From Tanytarsus gracilentus (lineage: Eukaryota > Arthropoda > Insecta > Diptera > Chironomidae): a stretch of DNA of 64,000 nt. How positions within the stretch are numbered: the stretch's first letter is position 1; every line of letters begins with the position of its first letter. The stretch is from contig JAXRKN010000041.1 of assembly GCA_038502055.1 (NCBI GenBank), forward strand, positions 1,965,501-2,029,500. Reading direction: 5' to 3'. A program made the translations under genes and the position numbers. Under the pieces are notes generated by a model. The model was given only the letters and a program-made list of their open reading frames with translations. It was not told where the DNA came from and ran no database searches. Of this stretch, positions 51,669-64,000 are shown piece after piece.

Positions 51669-54600
51669 TACTTCTTTATGACCCTTTAATGGGTGCAAAA
51701 ATGTCAAATTTCATCAAGTCGGGATTCAAAAAATCAAAAAAGTTTTGAAATTTAAAATTACGAAAAAAATCAATGTTTTGATAATTTTGAAAAAATTCAA
51801 AATTGAAATAATTGAAGCTATTAGACATGGCAGATCCATTTGCAGACCTTGCTTTACTATAATTTTTAAAAGTTGAAATCATATTTTGAAAATTTGTAAT
51901 TTTTAACAGGGGTGATCACTGAAATTTTTTTTGGAAATTCTTGATTTAAAAATTTTATTTTTTTAAATTCATAAAAATTGATTTTTGCTTATTTAGAGAA
52001 AATTCTTGAACACTCTTATTTTATAACGCAAGGAAATAAAAATCTCATTCTTTAATATATCGAAATGCGTTGCATGAATAAAAATTCTATGCACCCCTCC
52101 GACTGACTAAACGTGTACATTTTTATTACTTGAAGAGAAGCGCAGACCCACAAAACACATCCTGTGGAAATCTTTTCAATAATTCATGCTTCAATAAATA
52201 TTAAAGTGTGTTGCTGTTTTTTTCTTCGTCTTCTTTTGGGCGGTAGTTGTGGAATTTTCTCAACTCGTACCACTATCACCACCTTCACTCCTCATTTTAT
52301 TTGCAATTTATCTCTTTCACCCCTCACTCTCTTGATATCGTAAAAAAAAGGTCAAAAATATCGTCAAACAGCGACGACAAAATTATTTTCCCTTTTTTGT
52401 TGTTTGGGTTGTAAAGTCTGCAGAACAACCGAGCTAGTTAATCATAATTAGAACTCATATTACTTATGCTAGACTTCTTAATAAAACGGAAGTTCACAAA
52501 AAATTATTAAACATTACAATCAGGGGACAAAGGAGTGGTGAGTGTCAATTTAAGGGCGTTGACATCGATTTGGTTGAAGGAAATTTTTAAAATATTTTCT
52601 ATTTCTAAAAATTCGTCTTAAATATCGCCAATTTTTGTCATCGAGTTAGTTAAAAAAGTTTTTAAGTCCCTGAACCAACTCACTAAAAACTCTTTGTCAT
52701 TTTCTCTCTTTTTTGCGTAAACTCAAATGATAAAGCGGAAGTGTACAGGAAACGCAACAGCATCAGTGAAAGATGCTGAAACAAAAAATACTTTTATTAT
52801 TCTTTTGTTTTTTCTTCCTTTTAAAATTTTTCTCGAACAGTTTGTATTTTTATTGTTGTTTCGTTTTTATAGCAATTTCACCTTTTTGCCATTCCGCATC
52901 GTTTCAAAATATAATGAGAGTATGGAGGCTTGGCTGTTCATGAGTGTCATGTGTTGTATGAAAGACATTTGAAACACAATTGAAATAATTTTGCATGCAT
53001 CATAAAAGCGAACTTTTTTTAAAATGCAATTCAAAGATTTTTTTATTGCACACTTTTTTGTACTCTCGAGGGTAGGAAGGATATCAACTGGAAATGTATG
53101 TCGATTTTATGAATAATTCATTGCATGTGAACAGTTTTGTCTTCGCATTTAGCATCACATTTGGATGAATTCAATGCACGTCGATGAAAATTTAAAGTTG
53201 GAAATTTTACATTTTTTTGACTTTTTGAATGTAAAAACATCATTACAAAAAAATGGAAAATTATTAACTAAATTTTTTAAAATAAATGAAAGCTGCAGGG
53301 GTACAAAAACCTCCTGCAAATTTGGTTTATTTTTATTTTTTAAATATTTCTATTAATTCTTCTACAAGCACTAAAACATTTTCTGAAAATTTGGGTTGTA
53401 AATCAAAAGTTATTAAACTTTTTTTTGGTTTATTTGACACTTTAAGGCAGATTTACAATGCATTGTAATGTTAGTGAGTAGCAGTATGATATGAATAAAA
53501 TGTTATTTTACTAATGCATTCTAATAAATTTAATAGCATTGTAAATTTGTTTCATTTTCATATAGTTTAAATCATCGTTAATTAAAGTGATGAATTGCTT
53601 GTTTTGTTTCTGACAGTTTTGTACATAAACTTTTATTGTTGTGTAAATGCAGTAACATGCAAATAAATAAAAGTATGATGAAAATTTCGCCTCACAAAAA
53701 TTAAACTCACAAATACGTTTTTTTCCTGAGAAATAATTAAAAATATTTCACGCTGAAAGCACCGCGACTGCCGAAATAATCAGCTAGAGACTAATTATTT
53801 TATTAATATTCAAAAACACACATTTCTAATTCATTAATTCGCTCTTTTATCATTTTCACGAATAAAAACATTTTTTATATGCTGACAGCATCAAAAATTA
53901 TGATTTTAATAATTTTCAACTATAAAATAATAATGATCATAAAAATTCCCTCGGCACAGCATGATAGAGTCAATAATTTATTCATGCTCAGGAAATTGTT
54001 GTGCTTGCAAATGCGCATAGACTTTTTTATCAATTCCATTTCACCTGTTTTTCATAATAACGAGATTATAGCATTAAAAAGTATCAGGAATTCTTTTACT
54101 CGGGGCGGGAAACTTCGTGTTTACTTCAATCATTGTTTTTACCTTTTTAATGATTCAAAGCAACATAAAATTGTTTTTGGTAAAGCAAAAATTTAGAGTA
54201 GGCTTAAATTTTATATCCTCAGATTTTAATTTTTATTAGCTTATTTTTTCAAACTTACTTTATGACCTGATTCTCTATTACTTGCAATTCATTTAAAATA
54301 TCAAAGATTCTCCTCATAGCTAGTCGGCGAATCGGAAAAATCGCTATAAAAAGAAATTTAATGCCAATTTAATGATCATCAACTTGGTGGATTTTTCTGT
54401 GGATTATAATTTGATTAATTGAAAGTCTCCATGACTCATTTCTATCTCTTCACAAAACATCAGTTTCAGATATGAAAAACTTTATGCACATCTCGTGGCA
54501 TTGCACGTCGTTTCATTCGAGCCAAGGACGATTTAATTACGTTTTTAGCTATAAATGGCTTTGCTGTAAAATTTATGTGACTGCTATCGCGTACATGGAG

Positions 54601-54889
54601 GGTCACTCTTGTCACTATGATAACGATATTACTGATGCCGCGTTTAAATTAGAGAGCTGAAAGATAAAATTTTCGTTTTATGAAGGAAATTTCCTGATAA
54701 ATTCCGTGTTAGATTTAAAATGCGCAATAAAAATTTTTAAATTCAAATTATTTTTAAAAAATTTTCAATGCTTTAAAAACTCTTCAAAATAAGTATATTG
54801 GGGGATAAAAACTCGAAATTAAACACCTGACAAATGGCTGTCACTGCCATATCTTATTTTAAATTTAATTAAAAGCAATTTTTATCACT
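51669..54889. other. Non-coding stretch upstream of the inhibitor gene
   Basis: About 3.2 kb of AT-rich DNA with no recognisable gene. A less AT-rich patch at about 54470-54660, preceded by TCAGTTTCAG, has open frames in more than one register, but none resembles a known protein. Confidence 0.5.
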
Positions 54890-54921
54890 TCAGTCGATAA
54901 AGAGTTTTCAAATCGATAAGG
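54855..54921 (+). promoter_or_regulatory. Core promoter and short 5' UTR of the inhibitor gene
   Basis: The arthropod initiator TCAGT lies at 54890-54894, about 30 nt before the start codon. An AT-rich TTTAAA-type segment sits about 25-35 nt upstream (54857-54875) and could act as a TATA element. Two GATA-like motifs (CGATAA, CGATAAG) lie between the initiator and the ATG. The transcription start near 54892 is inferred. Confidence 0.5.
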
Positions 54922-56950
54922 ATGAAAGTTTCAGTTCTCTTAATTTTTGCTTTCGTGGCAGCAAGTAAATTTTTTACTTTTGGAAATTTATTTTTAATTA
55001 ATTAAATTTTTTCTCAGCTTCTGCTCACAAATGCTTCCCAGTAAAAGAGTTTTGCAAGGGACGTCATCAAGAGTATTCAAGATGCAACGCCAATCCTTCT
55101 TGTCAATTAACTTGTGAAAACCCTGTCGGACCAAGACCATGCACTAAAAACTGCGTCGAGGGTTGTGTCTGCAAAAAGGGATATGTTGAAGATAAAGAAA
55201 GAAATTGTGTCAAAGTTGAAGCGTGTCCCATTATAGAGCGTAAAAAATTAATTTAAATAACTTTTCGAATATAAATACTAATTTCTATTTTTTTCTGCAG
55301 CAATTTGTAGTGCAGCAGAGCACAAAAGGTTCACTGATTGCGGTGCAAATCCAATTTGTCAAAAAACTTGCGGAAATCTTGATAGAGAACTAGCTTGTCC
55401 TTACTCATGCGAGCCAGGTTGCATTTGTGAAAGTGGTTATGTTCAAGATTCAAACGGAAATTGCATCAAACCTGAAGAATGTCCCGCCATTCAACGTATG
55501 TTGAAAGGTTAATTTTTTACCAATTTTTTACAATTATTTTCATTATTTAGCGATTTGCGAATTGGCAGAACACAAAATTTACACCGAATGCAATGCAATT
55601 TGTCCAATTAAAACGTGCGAAAATCCTGATGGAGAACTTATCTGTCCAGCTATTTGCAGATCTGGTTGCATCTGTGAAGATGGCTACCTTCAAGATAAAG
55701 ATGGAAATTGTGTCTTGCCTGAAATTTGCCCCGCTATTCAACGTGTGTTAGAACTAAAGTTTTGATTATTTTTTTCATTATATTTTTCGTTATTTAGCAA
55801 TTTGCGAATTGGCAGAGCACAAAATTTACACCGAATGCAATGCAAATTGTCCCATTAAAACGTGTGAAAATCCTGATGGAGAATTTATCTGTCCACTTAT
55901 TTGCATATCTGGTTGCGTTTGTGAAGATGGCTACCTTCAAGATAAAAATGGAAATTGTGTCTTGCCTGAAATTTGCCCCGCTATTCAACGTGTGTTAGAA
56001 TTAAATTTTTGATTATTTTTTTCATTATATTTTTCGTTATTTAGCAATTTGCAATTTGGCAGAGCACAAAATTTACACCGAATGCGATGCAAGTTGTCCA
56101 ATTAAAACGTGCGAAAATCCTGATGGAGAACTTTTCTGTCCAGCTATTTGCAGATCTGGTTGCGTTTGTGAAAGTGGTTATGTTCAAGATTCAAACGGAA
56201 ATTGCATCAAACTTGAAGAATGTCCCACCATTCAACGTGTGTAAAACTTAAATTTTGATTGTTATGTTTGTAGTTATTGTTTCGTTATTTAGCAATTTGT
56301 GAAATATCTCAACATGAAGTTTACTCTGAATGTGGTGCGTATTGCCAACGAGGATGCGGTTTACCTACTCCATGTGCAGCGCCACCTCAAGATTGCAATC
56401 CTGGCTGTGTTTGTGAAGCCGGTTACGTTCGAAATTCTGAAGATATTTGCATCAAAGAAGAAGAATGTCAACGTATGATTTGAAAAAATTACGTAAAAAT
56501 ATTTATTCATATTTTTTTTATTATTTAGCAATTTGCGAATTGTTTGAGCACAAAATTTACACCGAATGCAATGCAATTTGTCCCATTAAAACGTGCGAAA
56601 ATCCTGATGGAGAATTTATCTGTCCACTTATTTGCATATCTGGTTGCGTTTGTGAAGATGGCTACCTTCAAGATAAAGATGGAAATTGTATCTTGCCTGA
56701 AACATGTCCACAAAAAGCTGTTCCAGGTTTATTTTAATTTAAAAATCAAAATTATTTATATTAAAATTATTTAAAAATCTTTTCAGCTATTTGTCTCTTC
56801 CCACAAGAAACAGGGCCATGTAGAGCATACATTCCAAGTTGGGGATACAATTCCGAGACTAAAGGCTGTACCGAATTCATCTATGGTGGGTGCCAAGGAA
56901 ATTCTAATCGCTTTGAATCACAAGAAGAATGTAATTCTACATGCATGTAA
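54922..56950 (+). CDS. Secreted serine protease inhibitor with seven TIL domains and one Kunitz domain
   Basis: Nine exons: 54922-54964, 55018-55239, 55301-55495, 55551-55742, 55798-55989, 56045-56236, 56293-56472, 56529-56726 and 56787-56950. They give 525 residues, and every intron is phase 1 and 52-62 nt. Residues 1 to about 17 (MKVSVLLIFAFVAA...) form a signal peptide. Exons 2-8 each encode one ten-cysteine TIL (Ascaris inhibitor-like) domain; exon 9 encodes a six-cysteine Kunitz domain and TAA. There are 77 cysteines. The protein should be secreted into haemolymph, gut lumen or another extracellular fluid and block serine proteases. By alignment to the Ascaris inhibitor, the residue before the scissile bond differs per domain (Lys, Tyr, Ala, Leu, Ala, unclear, Leu), and the Kunitz P1 is Arg. 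The start is the first Met, 30 nt after an initiator. Real targets are unknown. Confidence 0.94.
55018..55239 (+). other. TIL domain 1 (exon 2)
   Basis: Residues about 15-88. It holds eleven cysteines, the ten of a TIL domain plus an extra one just after the signal peptide (Cys20, HKCFPVKEFC). The C5-C6 loop is C-TKN-C, so the predicted P1 is Lys, which suits trypsin-like proteases. This is the most diverged unit of the array and lacks the PIKT/ENPDGE signature. Confidence 0.85.
55301..56726 (+). repeat. Tandemly duplicated TIL-domain exons 3-8
   Basis: Six exon-plus-intron units of about 235-250 nt. Exons 4, 5 and 8 are almost identical (share YTECNA, CPIKTCENPDGE, GYLQDK), and introns 4 and 5 differ at only two of 55 positions. 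Exon 7 is distinct (GLPTPCAAPPQD). Exon 6 is a mosaic: its first half is like exon 4 and its second half like exon 3. The pattern indicates repeated unequal crossing over or gene conversion. Confidence 0.9.
56787..56950 (+). other. C-terminal Kunitz/BPTI domain (exon 9)
   Basis: Residues about 472-525. Cysteine spacing is 8-15-7-12-3, exactly canonical. The reactive loop is GPC-R-AYIPSW with P1 Arg, pointing to trypsin-like targets. The second loop is IYGGCQGNSNRF. The domain ends five residues before the stop. Confidence 0.93.
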
Positions 56951-57007
56951 ATTCATCTAACTTTGTCACAAAGCGATGATAAACTCAGCAATTAACTGAG
57001 GAACTGA

Positions 57008-57013
57008 AATAAA
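57008..57013 (+). terminator. Polyadenylation signal of the inhibitor gene
   Basis: AATAAA 58 nt after the stop codon, followed by a T-rich stretch. Confidence 0.7.
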
Positions 57014-60000
57014 AATTTATTTTGAAGAAACATTTTTCTTTACAAAATACATCTGAAATTTGTGTTTTTCTTGTTGTGATGATTAATTTGTGTTTGTCTT
57101 AAAAAAGTTTTTATATAATTATTGAATTATTGATTAACATTTTAAATTTTATAATTGAGCTGATTAAAATTTAATTTGATGTATTTTAATTGGAAGAATT
57201 TGTTTTTAAAAATTATTTGCCATGAAAAGCAAACAATATTTTTTAAATGAAGTTGATGATTTAATATTTAAACAACTTGATATTTAAGAAAACAAAAACA
57301 TATTTTTTTCGTGCACAATTCAACACGCGAAGTTTAAAATAATAAGTTTATTTTTCTTAATTGCTCGATAACTTTTTTATTTGATTAAAAAACATTTGAA
57401 AAATTAAATTTATTGAATTGAAACATTTTTAATCTAATTGAATTATTTGAAATTATTTCAATTAATTACTTTATGAGGGTCACAAAATATTGATAATTAA
57501 TTAATGCTATCTTTTAATAATAAATCTTAGAAAGTAAATAGGGTTTAAAAATTCTTTAGAAGCTTCCTTTTTTCTTATCTAATCAACTTTCATCCTCATA
57601 AAATTCCGGCAGCTGTCAGTCACCTGGTTTCTATTGTTCCCTCGACTCGACCGACCCCAGTTTCTAATGAAAATTAAATTGATTCACATAATAATACTAA
57701 AATCGGCAATATTTCTCTCGACTCACGCTCTATTGCCCCCTTTTTATTTTGTTTTAGAATGGTGTAAAAAAAGGAAATTTTTCTTTGTTTTTAAAGGTCT
57801 TCAATTTTACATTTAAGCGAGTCCTTCGGTGCCTATAAAAAAAGAGAAAAGTGTAAAGTAAAATGAAGTGTTGAGAACATTAAAAAAGCATTTTCTTTTA
57901 CGAAAAAAAATATAAATTTAGAGAGAATGTCGGTCATAAATTTGACAAAAGGGGATTAATTTCATCGACCACAGCGCAACAACCGAGATATATGCGACAT
58001 AGAACATTTTTTCATTCTCTTGCAAATGGAAAAAAGCGGGGTTTCATTTTAATGTGGAGAAAAAAATATTTTATAGCGATTTGTGAATAATTTATCGACA
58101 AACTTCGCAATTGAGCGAGACGAAGAAAGCGAAAGAGAGCTCACTAAATCATCTTAATTGAAATAACATTCAATTTGCTGTGCGCATTCGAGACATTCGA
58201 CAATTGTCGATGACTCGATGAGGATGATTATCTCTGTTTGAGAAACTCAAGAGCGGATCAATTTGTGTGTGGGATTTTGATATGAGAAATAGATTTTAAT
58301 GAACGAGAGATTTGAGGTTTTTTGGTATTTTTAGATTCTATGAAAAAAATATATTCAATAATTGAAAATATCACGATTTTTTCTTCTCTTTGAAGTTTAA
58401 CATTAAGTGGCATTTGATGAAACCATAACATTTATAAACGTCATGCAAGAGGGAGTCAAACTCACATCACATCCATGCGGCGTAACAATATAAAATGTAA
58501 ACTATGGAAAAATTAAAACTTCGAAACTGAAAAGCTCAATAATTGATTTTAAATCGAATTGCAATGTCAGAAGAAAAAAAATTCTTTCCGCTTTTTTTGC
58601 TCTCACCACCGAGACCAATTTTCATTTTCCACACACATACGTTGACTGCTTCGATTCCCATGAGTGTATGGAAAAATGCAATCGCTGCATAAACATGCAA
58701 TGTACATTACAGACACAACCTAGAGAGTCAAGCAAAAAAAGCTTTGCTGTGTTTTTTTGTTGTATTTTGCAATGAGTGTGTTTGAACATTTCAATGAATA
58801 AATAAAAATCTATTTGAATATCAAACAACTCGACTTCGGCTTTTGTAGAACTCACTTCCACCTCTTCTTTTTTATTTTCATTGCTTGTTTATTAAACTAT
58901 GCGTTATTGCAATTGATATGGTTATTGATGATGAAATAGAAAAACAGGGTTGGATAATATTAGAACAACATTTTTATTTTTCGATTAAAGTTTATTCAGT
59001 TAATTTAATAAATTTTAAAAAATTTAATTGCAATTTTTATCATCCCTGCTCTAACACACTCCACATGCAACCATATTTTTCCAACAACTCTCTGTTTGAT
59101 TATTCCGCAATCATTTCAAATGAATCATTTCATGCCGATGCGATGTGAATTCCACAAGCACAGCACATGAAAGTCTCTCCATCAATGAATCACTTCAATA
59201 AATTTTTTAAAATAAGAGTTTTCATATTTTTAGTTGCATAATTAAATTAAATTAATTTTTTTGTTCACTTGATTTGCCTCACATTTTAATGAATTTTAAA
59301 TAAATAATTACACATTCACTCTCCAAAATGAATTGGCATTTACACAAAAATTCTCAGTTATTAATTGACTGAAAATTATTCTCAACTGTCTAGTGCATGC
59401 ATGTTTTAATTAAAATATTTCAATCATCATTCAGGTCGAGTCCAAATTAAGGAAAATATTATTTCAATTAAACTGTCAACCCTTAATTGAACGCTCCAAT
59501 TGCGCGATATTAAGGAAATTAATTAAGCCTACAAAAGGTTAATTAATTTGATTTTAGCTATTTATAAATTTCGTCTATGTGGTAATAACAAAAGTTAAGA
59601 GTTTGGTAGTTAAAAATGAAGTTACTATATAATTATCTCAAATATTATTTTAACATTTATTTTCTAATAAAGTTCAATTATTTCTCTTTACCGCTCTCAT
59701 GTAAACTTAATGGTTGCGGATATTTACAAGAGCATGGCTTTATTTACTTCAAAGAAAGGAAGAAGAGAAGCTTAAATTGCTGTCAGAAAAAGAGACATTC
59801 ACCATCCTTGAGCATTCTCCTCATCATCATCTTCATGAAATTAATCAAGATGAGTAGACGAGAGCACTTTTGTTTGTGCGTGTGTGCACAGAATGTCGTG
59901 GAAATCCTCTCCGCTTATCACCTAAGGCCCAAATGAGTATGTTTGCAACAATTTCAAATATAGAGCAGTATAAGATGAGGGTAAGCCATTGTCGTACTGT

Positions 60001-63000
60001 GTAAGAAGATGAAAGCAAGGTTAATTACTTGAGGTAAGTGGAATTTCTTGAAGTAATTTTAAATAGAGAGAAGAGAAAAATTAACGGCGAGGAAGTAAAT
60101 TAAAAATGATACAAAAAAAAAGCTTTGAAATTAAGTGGGGAGGAGGAAAAATGCGTGACTCAAAAAATTTTGCCGCTAAATTTTCATAATTTTGTTCCCA
60201 TTAATTTTTGTCAATTCACGAAACTTAAATACTTTAAATGCGTACAACAATTTAATCACTCACGCAACGATTTTTAACCAATTTTCATTCTATAATTGCT
60301 TATTAATAATTCATAACCGAAAAGTCAAAAAACTTATAAAAAAATTCCCGCTGTAAGCAATAAAAATTCTGCCGTTTAATATTTCATACATAAAATTACC
60401 CCAATCAGTCGATATCGTACGCATTTATTTTTTTAACATCTCGCACGTTTCATCATCAATGAAAATGCAAAGTTTTGGAAATTTGAACTGTCTGAGGAAG
60501 GAGTTCACTCGCCAAAGTGCATTTGTATGTGTCGTTTCATGATGTAATATTTAAATGGGTCACAAATACTTTTTTTTCCGGAAAACGTTCTTTTCCATCT
60601 GATGCTTTTACGTACGACAAAGCGCATGACATGCACGAATGCAAGTGGGGAAATTCGTGGAGTCGACTATCAACAAGTTTTGTTACCAACAATGAGAGAA
60701 AACTGAGAGTGCGCAAAAGTGAAAGCTTCAAAAGTTTACGTTATGATGTTATTTTACTGTCGGTTATTAGTCATTTAGAAGGACATTATTTTTCATGATA
60801 AAAGATAAATAAACATTGGAGAATTATTTATAGAAATATGAACGCGATGACGTTGCATAGTTAGCCGACCTAAGAAATAAATAATTGTGCGCACGTAGCG
60901 CTCGAGAAAAATCGAAAAGCTCATTAACGAAAAGACAAACATAAAATCATGATAATGAAATTCACTTCGAGCGATGATAGAGCTAATGAGGACTCTGCGA
61001 CTTGAGTGGAGTCTGAATGTGTTTATGTGCTGTCTATAAAAAAAATTCTTGAGTCTGCTTCAAAGCGATAAAATCGAGTGTTTAATGCTTAAGTGATCAA
61101 GGGAAATACGATTAAATTTTAATAACAAGTTAAATTAAGAAAAACTGAATTTTTAGTTTTTGCAAATACCTTTTCAATAATAAATATATTGTCCTCCCCT
61201 TGCATCCATTTTCTCTTAAATTTTTTATTGGCATTTCAATTGCGAAAAATTATGCTGTTGAATTTTAAGTTTCATCACAAACCTTCACATATAATCACTA
61301 TTTTAATTGATATGCCAGTTGTGTAGTCTTGGGTGAAAGAGTCGATTTAATGTGAGAGAGAAAAGGAGGCAGAAAAAGGATGGAGCATATGCAATGAGTC
61401 TTACTTTAATTGCCGGAAGACTTTCTTTATTACTCATGTAGTTTTACATTCATGTGGCAACAGCCCAAACTTATTGCTGGAGAATTTAAGGACTCGATGC
61501 ATAAATGTCGAATAAAATTCATTACGATTATTATACGGTTGCGAGTAATTTTTCTACTTACATTAAAGCAAAGATAATATCACTTTCGCTATGTCCATGC
61601 ATGTCTCATGCATTGTTAAGTATTAAATTATTTTTCTTAGGAAATTCAAGGAGGTAAAAAAATGTTGTGGTGCGTGGAAAATTGAGCACAAAAATAATTT
61701 GTAGAAAAATCAAATTAAATCAATAAATTTACAAAAGTGAAGAATATTTTTCTATTCAACCCATTAAATTTCACCAATGTTTGTCCTTTGCGGTCACCAG
61801 ACAATATTTTTCTTCTCCCTCATTCCATTCACATTTTCTCATGTGTGATTATCCTCGTGATTCCGCCATTCTTCATGTCTCTACCTCTACCGAAATAAAT
61901 CCATTTCGAGCTCTTGCAAGAGTGGCTTTTATTATTTATATGTCCTTATGTGAAATGAAATATATATAAGAAGAGGAAATTGTGTCTTTGTGTCAATGCC
62001 TGCATGTGACTTGTGCTAGGAAATGAAAGCAGTCTCGAGATCTTTATTTATTGTTCCCTCTTTTATTCTCTTCATTTGTTTGTGATTGTTATTATCATCG
62101 AGAGCGAACCGAGAGCAATAAATTTCAATATGAAACGGAGAAATTTGCTGCCGCATCTTGAGAATGCATTTAAATGTTATTTTCAATTTTTGCGGTCACA
62201 CCATAAGCTTGTTTACCACCTTCAGGGCGACACAATCAAATGCTTATTAGCACTTGAATAATTTACATGCTGCTTAGTGTTTAAGAAATCGATCTATATT
62301 TGTCGGTTTATTGTTTATGTGAATTGACCGCATAAATTCAATTAGCAGCTCATAGTTGAGTTGGCAAAATATGGCTGAAATACTTTTCATTTCAACCGCT
62401 CCGACATCGAGCTTCATTTGACTTAAATTATTCATATTAAAACATTTTTTCGTCTCATTCGTCGGCGGTGTTGTTTTATTTGCAATTGCGGTGAATAAAA
62501 TTTAATTTTACACATGCTTTTATGGATTTGTCTTACGAGCGTTTTATAAATTACTTTAAACACTAAAAAATTCAATCTTGATCTCACAAAAATTAAAAAT
62601 GAATTAACAATTTTTTCTCTCACCCACTCAAGCGGAAGGGAAATCAGTATTTTGTAGCCAACCTTTCCTCCTCCCACTCACACTTGCACGCCATACCTTG
62701 ACGCCTTATCGTCCTCATATAACAATGGTTGATGTGTATGCATGATATTATTTTTTTGTATTCATTTTTGTGGAAAAACGCAACAGCTCTAAATTAACCG
62801 CACACACCAACCTAGGTATGTACGTGACGAGGTGGAAAAAAAAGTAAAAAAGTTTTTTTACTCTGATGGGGATTGTCGAGTGAAATAAACATTAATTTCC
62901 CACCAGCCCAGCCGAAAGAGAAAAAAAGCGACGGTTATGCTTCAATTTCATGAATTGATTATTCATGTAGCTCAAAAAGCTTTTGTATTATTAATGGAAA

Positions 63001-64000
63001 ATTTCTCTTCTAATGATGTTGATTAATTACAATTAAATTTGTGTGTGTATTAGGCTGTTGCTAGAATAATTTTCTCATGGAAGTTTGAAATTAGATATCA
63101 AATAAATGAACTGTTGATTGTTAGACTAAAGAATAAATTTTTATTGTGTTTTTTTTAATTTTTTCACCACAAAAAAAAACAATTTTTAACTTTAAATTTA
63201 TCTTGTAAAAAATTGCGCTTTAACAACCCCATTTCCACTCTGAATAAATCTTTCTTTTGTTTCTCTTTCACAACACAAAACGTCTTTCGAAATTGTCTGT
63301 TTCACTGCCCTCACCATATTTAAACATTTTCTCCTTTTATTTTTATTTTTCACTGAAGAAAGCGAGCAAAAGAAATTGGCAATAGACATGCGATAACAGT
63401 TTTTAGAGACTAAAAATTCAAAAAGGGCACATTTTTGCGTACTGTAATTATTGCTGGCAAAAATTTGTTGGTGATATTTCGGCAATGTTGTTTTTATGTT
63501 ACGTGACAAATTTAAGGGAAAATAACAAGATTGTAGAAATGTCAACAGTCGAAAATAGGTTGTAATCATAGCAGACAGCATATATGATTAAGCAAATAGA
63601 TGAGTTTTGTAACGTTTTGAGTGAACGACCATCAATCAGCGGGATTTAATGAAGGTTTCGAGAGCTTTGGCATTGAACTTAAACTAAACACGTGTAGAAG
63701 GGTAAAAAAATTTCATTAGGGTAATGCAATCAAAAATTGGAGCGATATGGAAAGTGAAACATTTTAAGAATTTAACATTTTTATATTTTATTTTATTTAC
63801 TCAATAATAATTTAATTAATAAGTCAATTCAGTTTTATCAAATGATTTTTTTATTATAATTTTTAACCTTGGAACAAAATGGAAAAATGAACAAAAAATG
63901 TTTGCTCTAAAAGTGCTTAAAAGCTTTTTCATTTATCAAATTTCATCATCAAACCTTGATGAAATTTTTCTTCAGTCAGCATCTTTTCTTTATAGTTTCT
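57014..64000. other. Non-coding stretch
   Basis: About 7 kb of AT-rich DNA downstream of the inhibitor gene. Open frames up to about 127 codons exist (for example minus strand 63198-63581) but show no domain, splice context or coding composition that I can support. Confidence 0.55.

Noticed and set aside
54472..54660. Plus-strand frame of 62 codons after an acceptor-like TTTCAG
   Set aside because: Two registers are open and neither resembles a known protein; not enough to call an exon.
55547..55741. Minus-strand frames opposite the TIL exons (also 55794-55988 and 56525-56713)
   Set aside because: They repeat only because the TIL exons on the plus strand repeat; composition is not coding.
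59616..59936. Plus-strand frame of 106 codons
   Set aside because: Low-complexity, AT-driven composition, no domain and no splice context.
63198..63581. Minus-strand frame of 127 codons, the longest in the right-hand region
   Set aside because: No recognisable motif, skewed Lys/Ser/Asn/Phe composition and no promoter or splice signals; likely chance.

Overview
The window is AT-rich nuclear DNA from an insect, most likely a fly or midge (Diptera). The evidence is short 55-70 nt introns with GT-AG ends, a TCAGT initiator, AATAAA polyadenylation, an insect-style TIL/Kunitz inhibitor gene, and long non-coding stretches. I cannot name the species from sequence alone.

Region 1 (1-19506, minus strand) holds most of an axonemal dynein heavy chain gene of the single-headed inner-arm group (DNAH3/DNAH7/DNAH12 type). 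I could join 21 exons in consistent phase from the start codon at 16681 to position 1. They encode about 3793 residues: tail, linker, AAA1 to AAA4, the stalk with its microtubule-binding domain, AAA5, AAA6 and the start of the C-terminal region. The remaining C-terminus lies beyond position 1. A 1.8-kb piece carrying exon 1, intron 1, the first 234 nt of exon 2 and about 950 nt of upstream DNA is duplicated in tandem (15813-17636 and 17637-19506). The distal copy is a broken 5' fragment that could encode 127 residues. A small plus-strand ORF (2485-2706) lies inside the 1.4-kb intron 17.

Region 2 (19507-54889) is about 35 kb with no recognisable gene. It contains a 1.7-kb inverted-repeat element (36861-38577, flanked by the 7-bp direct repeat GACTTTG) full of GTTCAA/TTGAAC palindromes, with a 68-bp tandem array and a tRNA-like segment inside. 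It also contains a 120-bp tandem array (40392-40862) next to a dispersed repeat whose second copy lies inverted at 51457-51668, a 168-nt poly-A tract, and one weak candidate coding exon on the minus strand (32475-32720).

Region 3 (54890-57013, plus strand) is a complete nine-exon gene for a secreted protease inhibitor of 525 residues. It has a signal peptide, seven TIL domains (one per exon, all introns phase 1) and one C-terminal Kunitz domain. The predicted inhibitory residues differ between domains. Several exons and introns are nearly identical, and exon 6 is a mosaic of two repeat types.

Region 4 (57014-64000) is non-coding as far as I can see.

The dynein gene (sperm or ciliary motility) and the inhibitor gene (secreted, extracellular) have no evident functional link.
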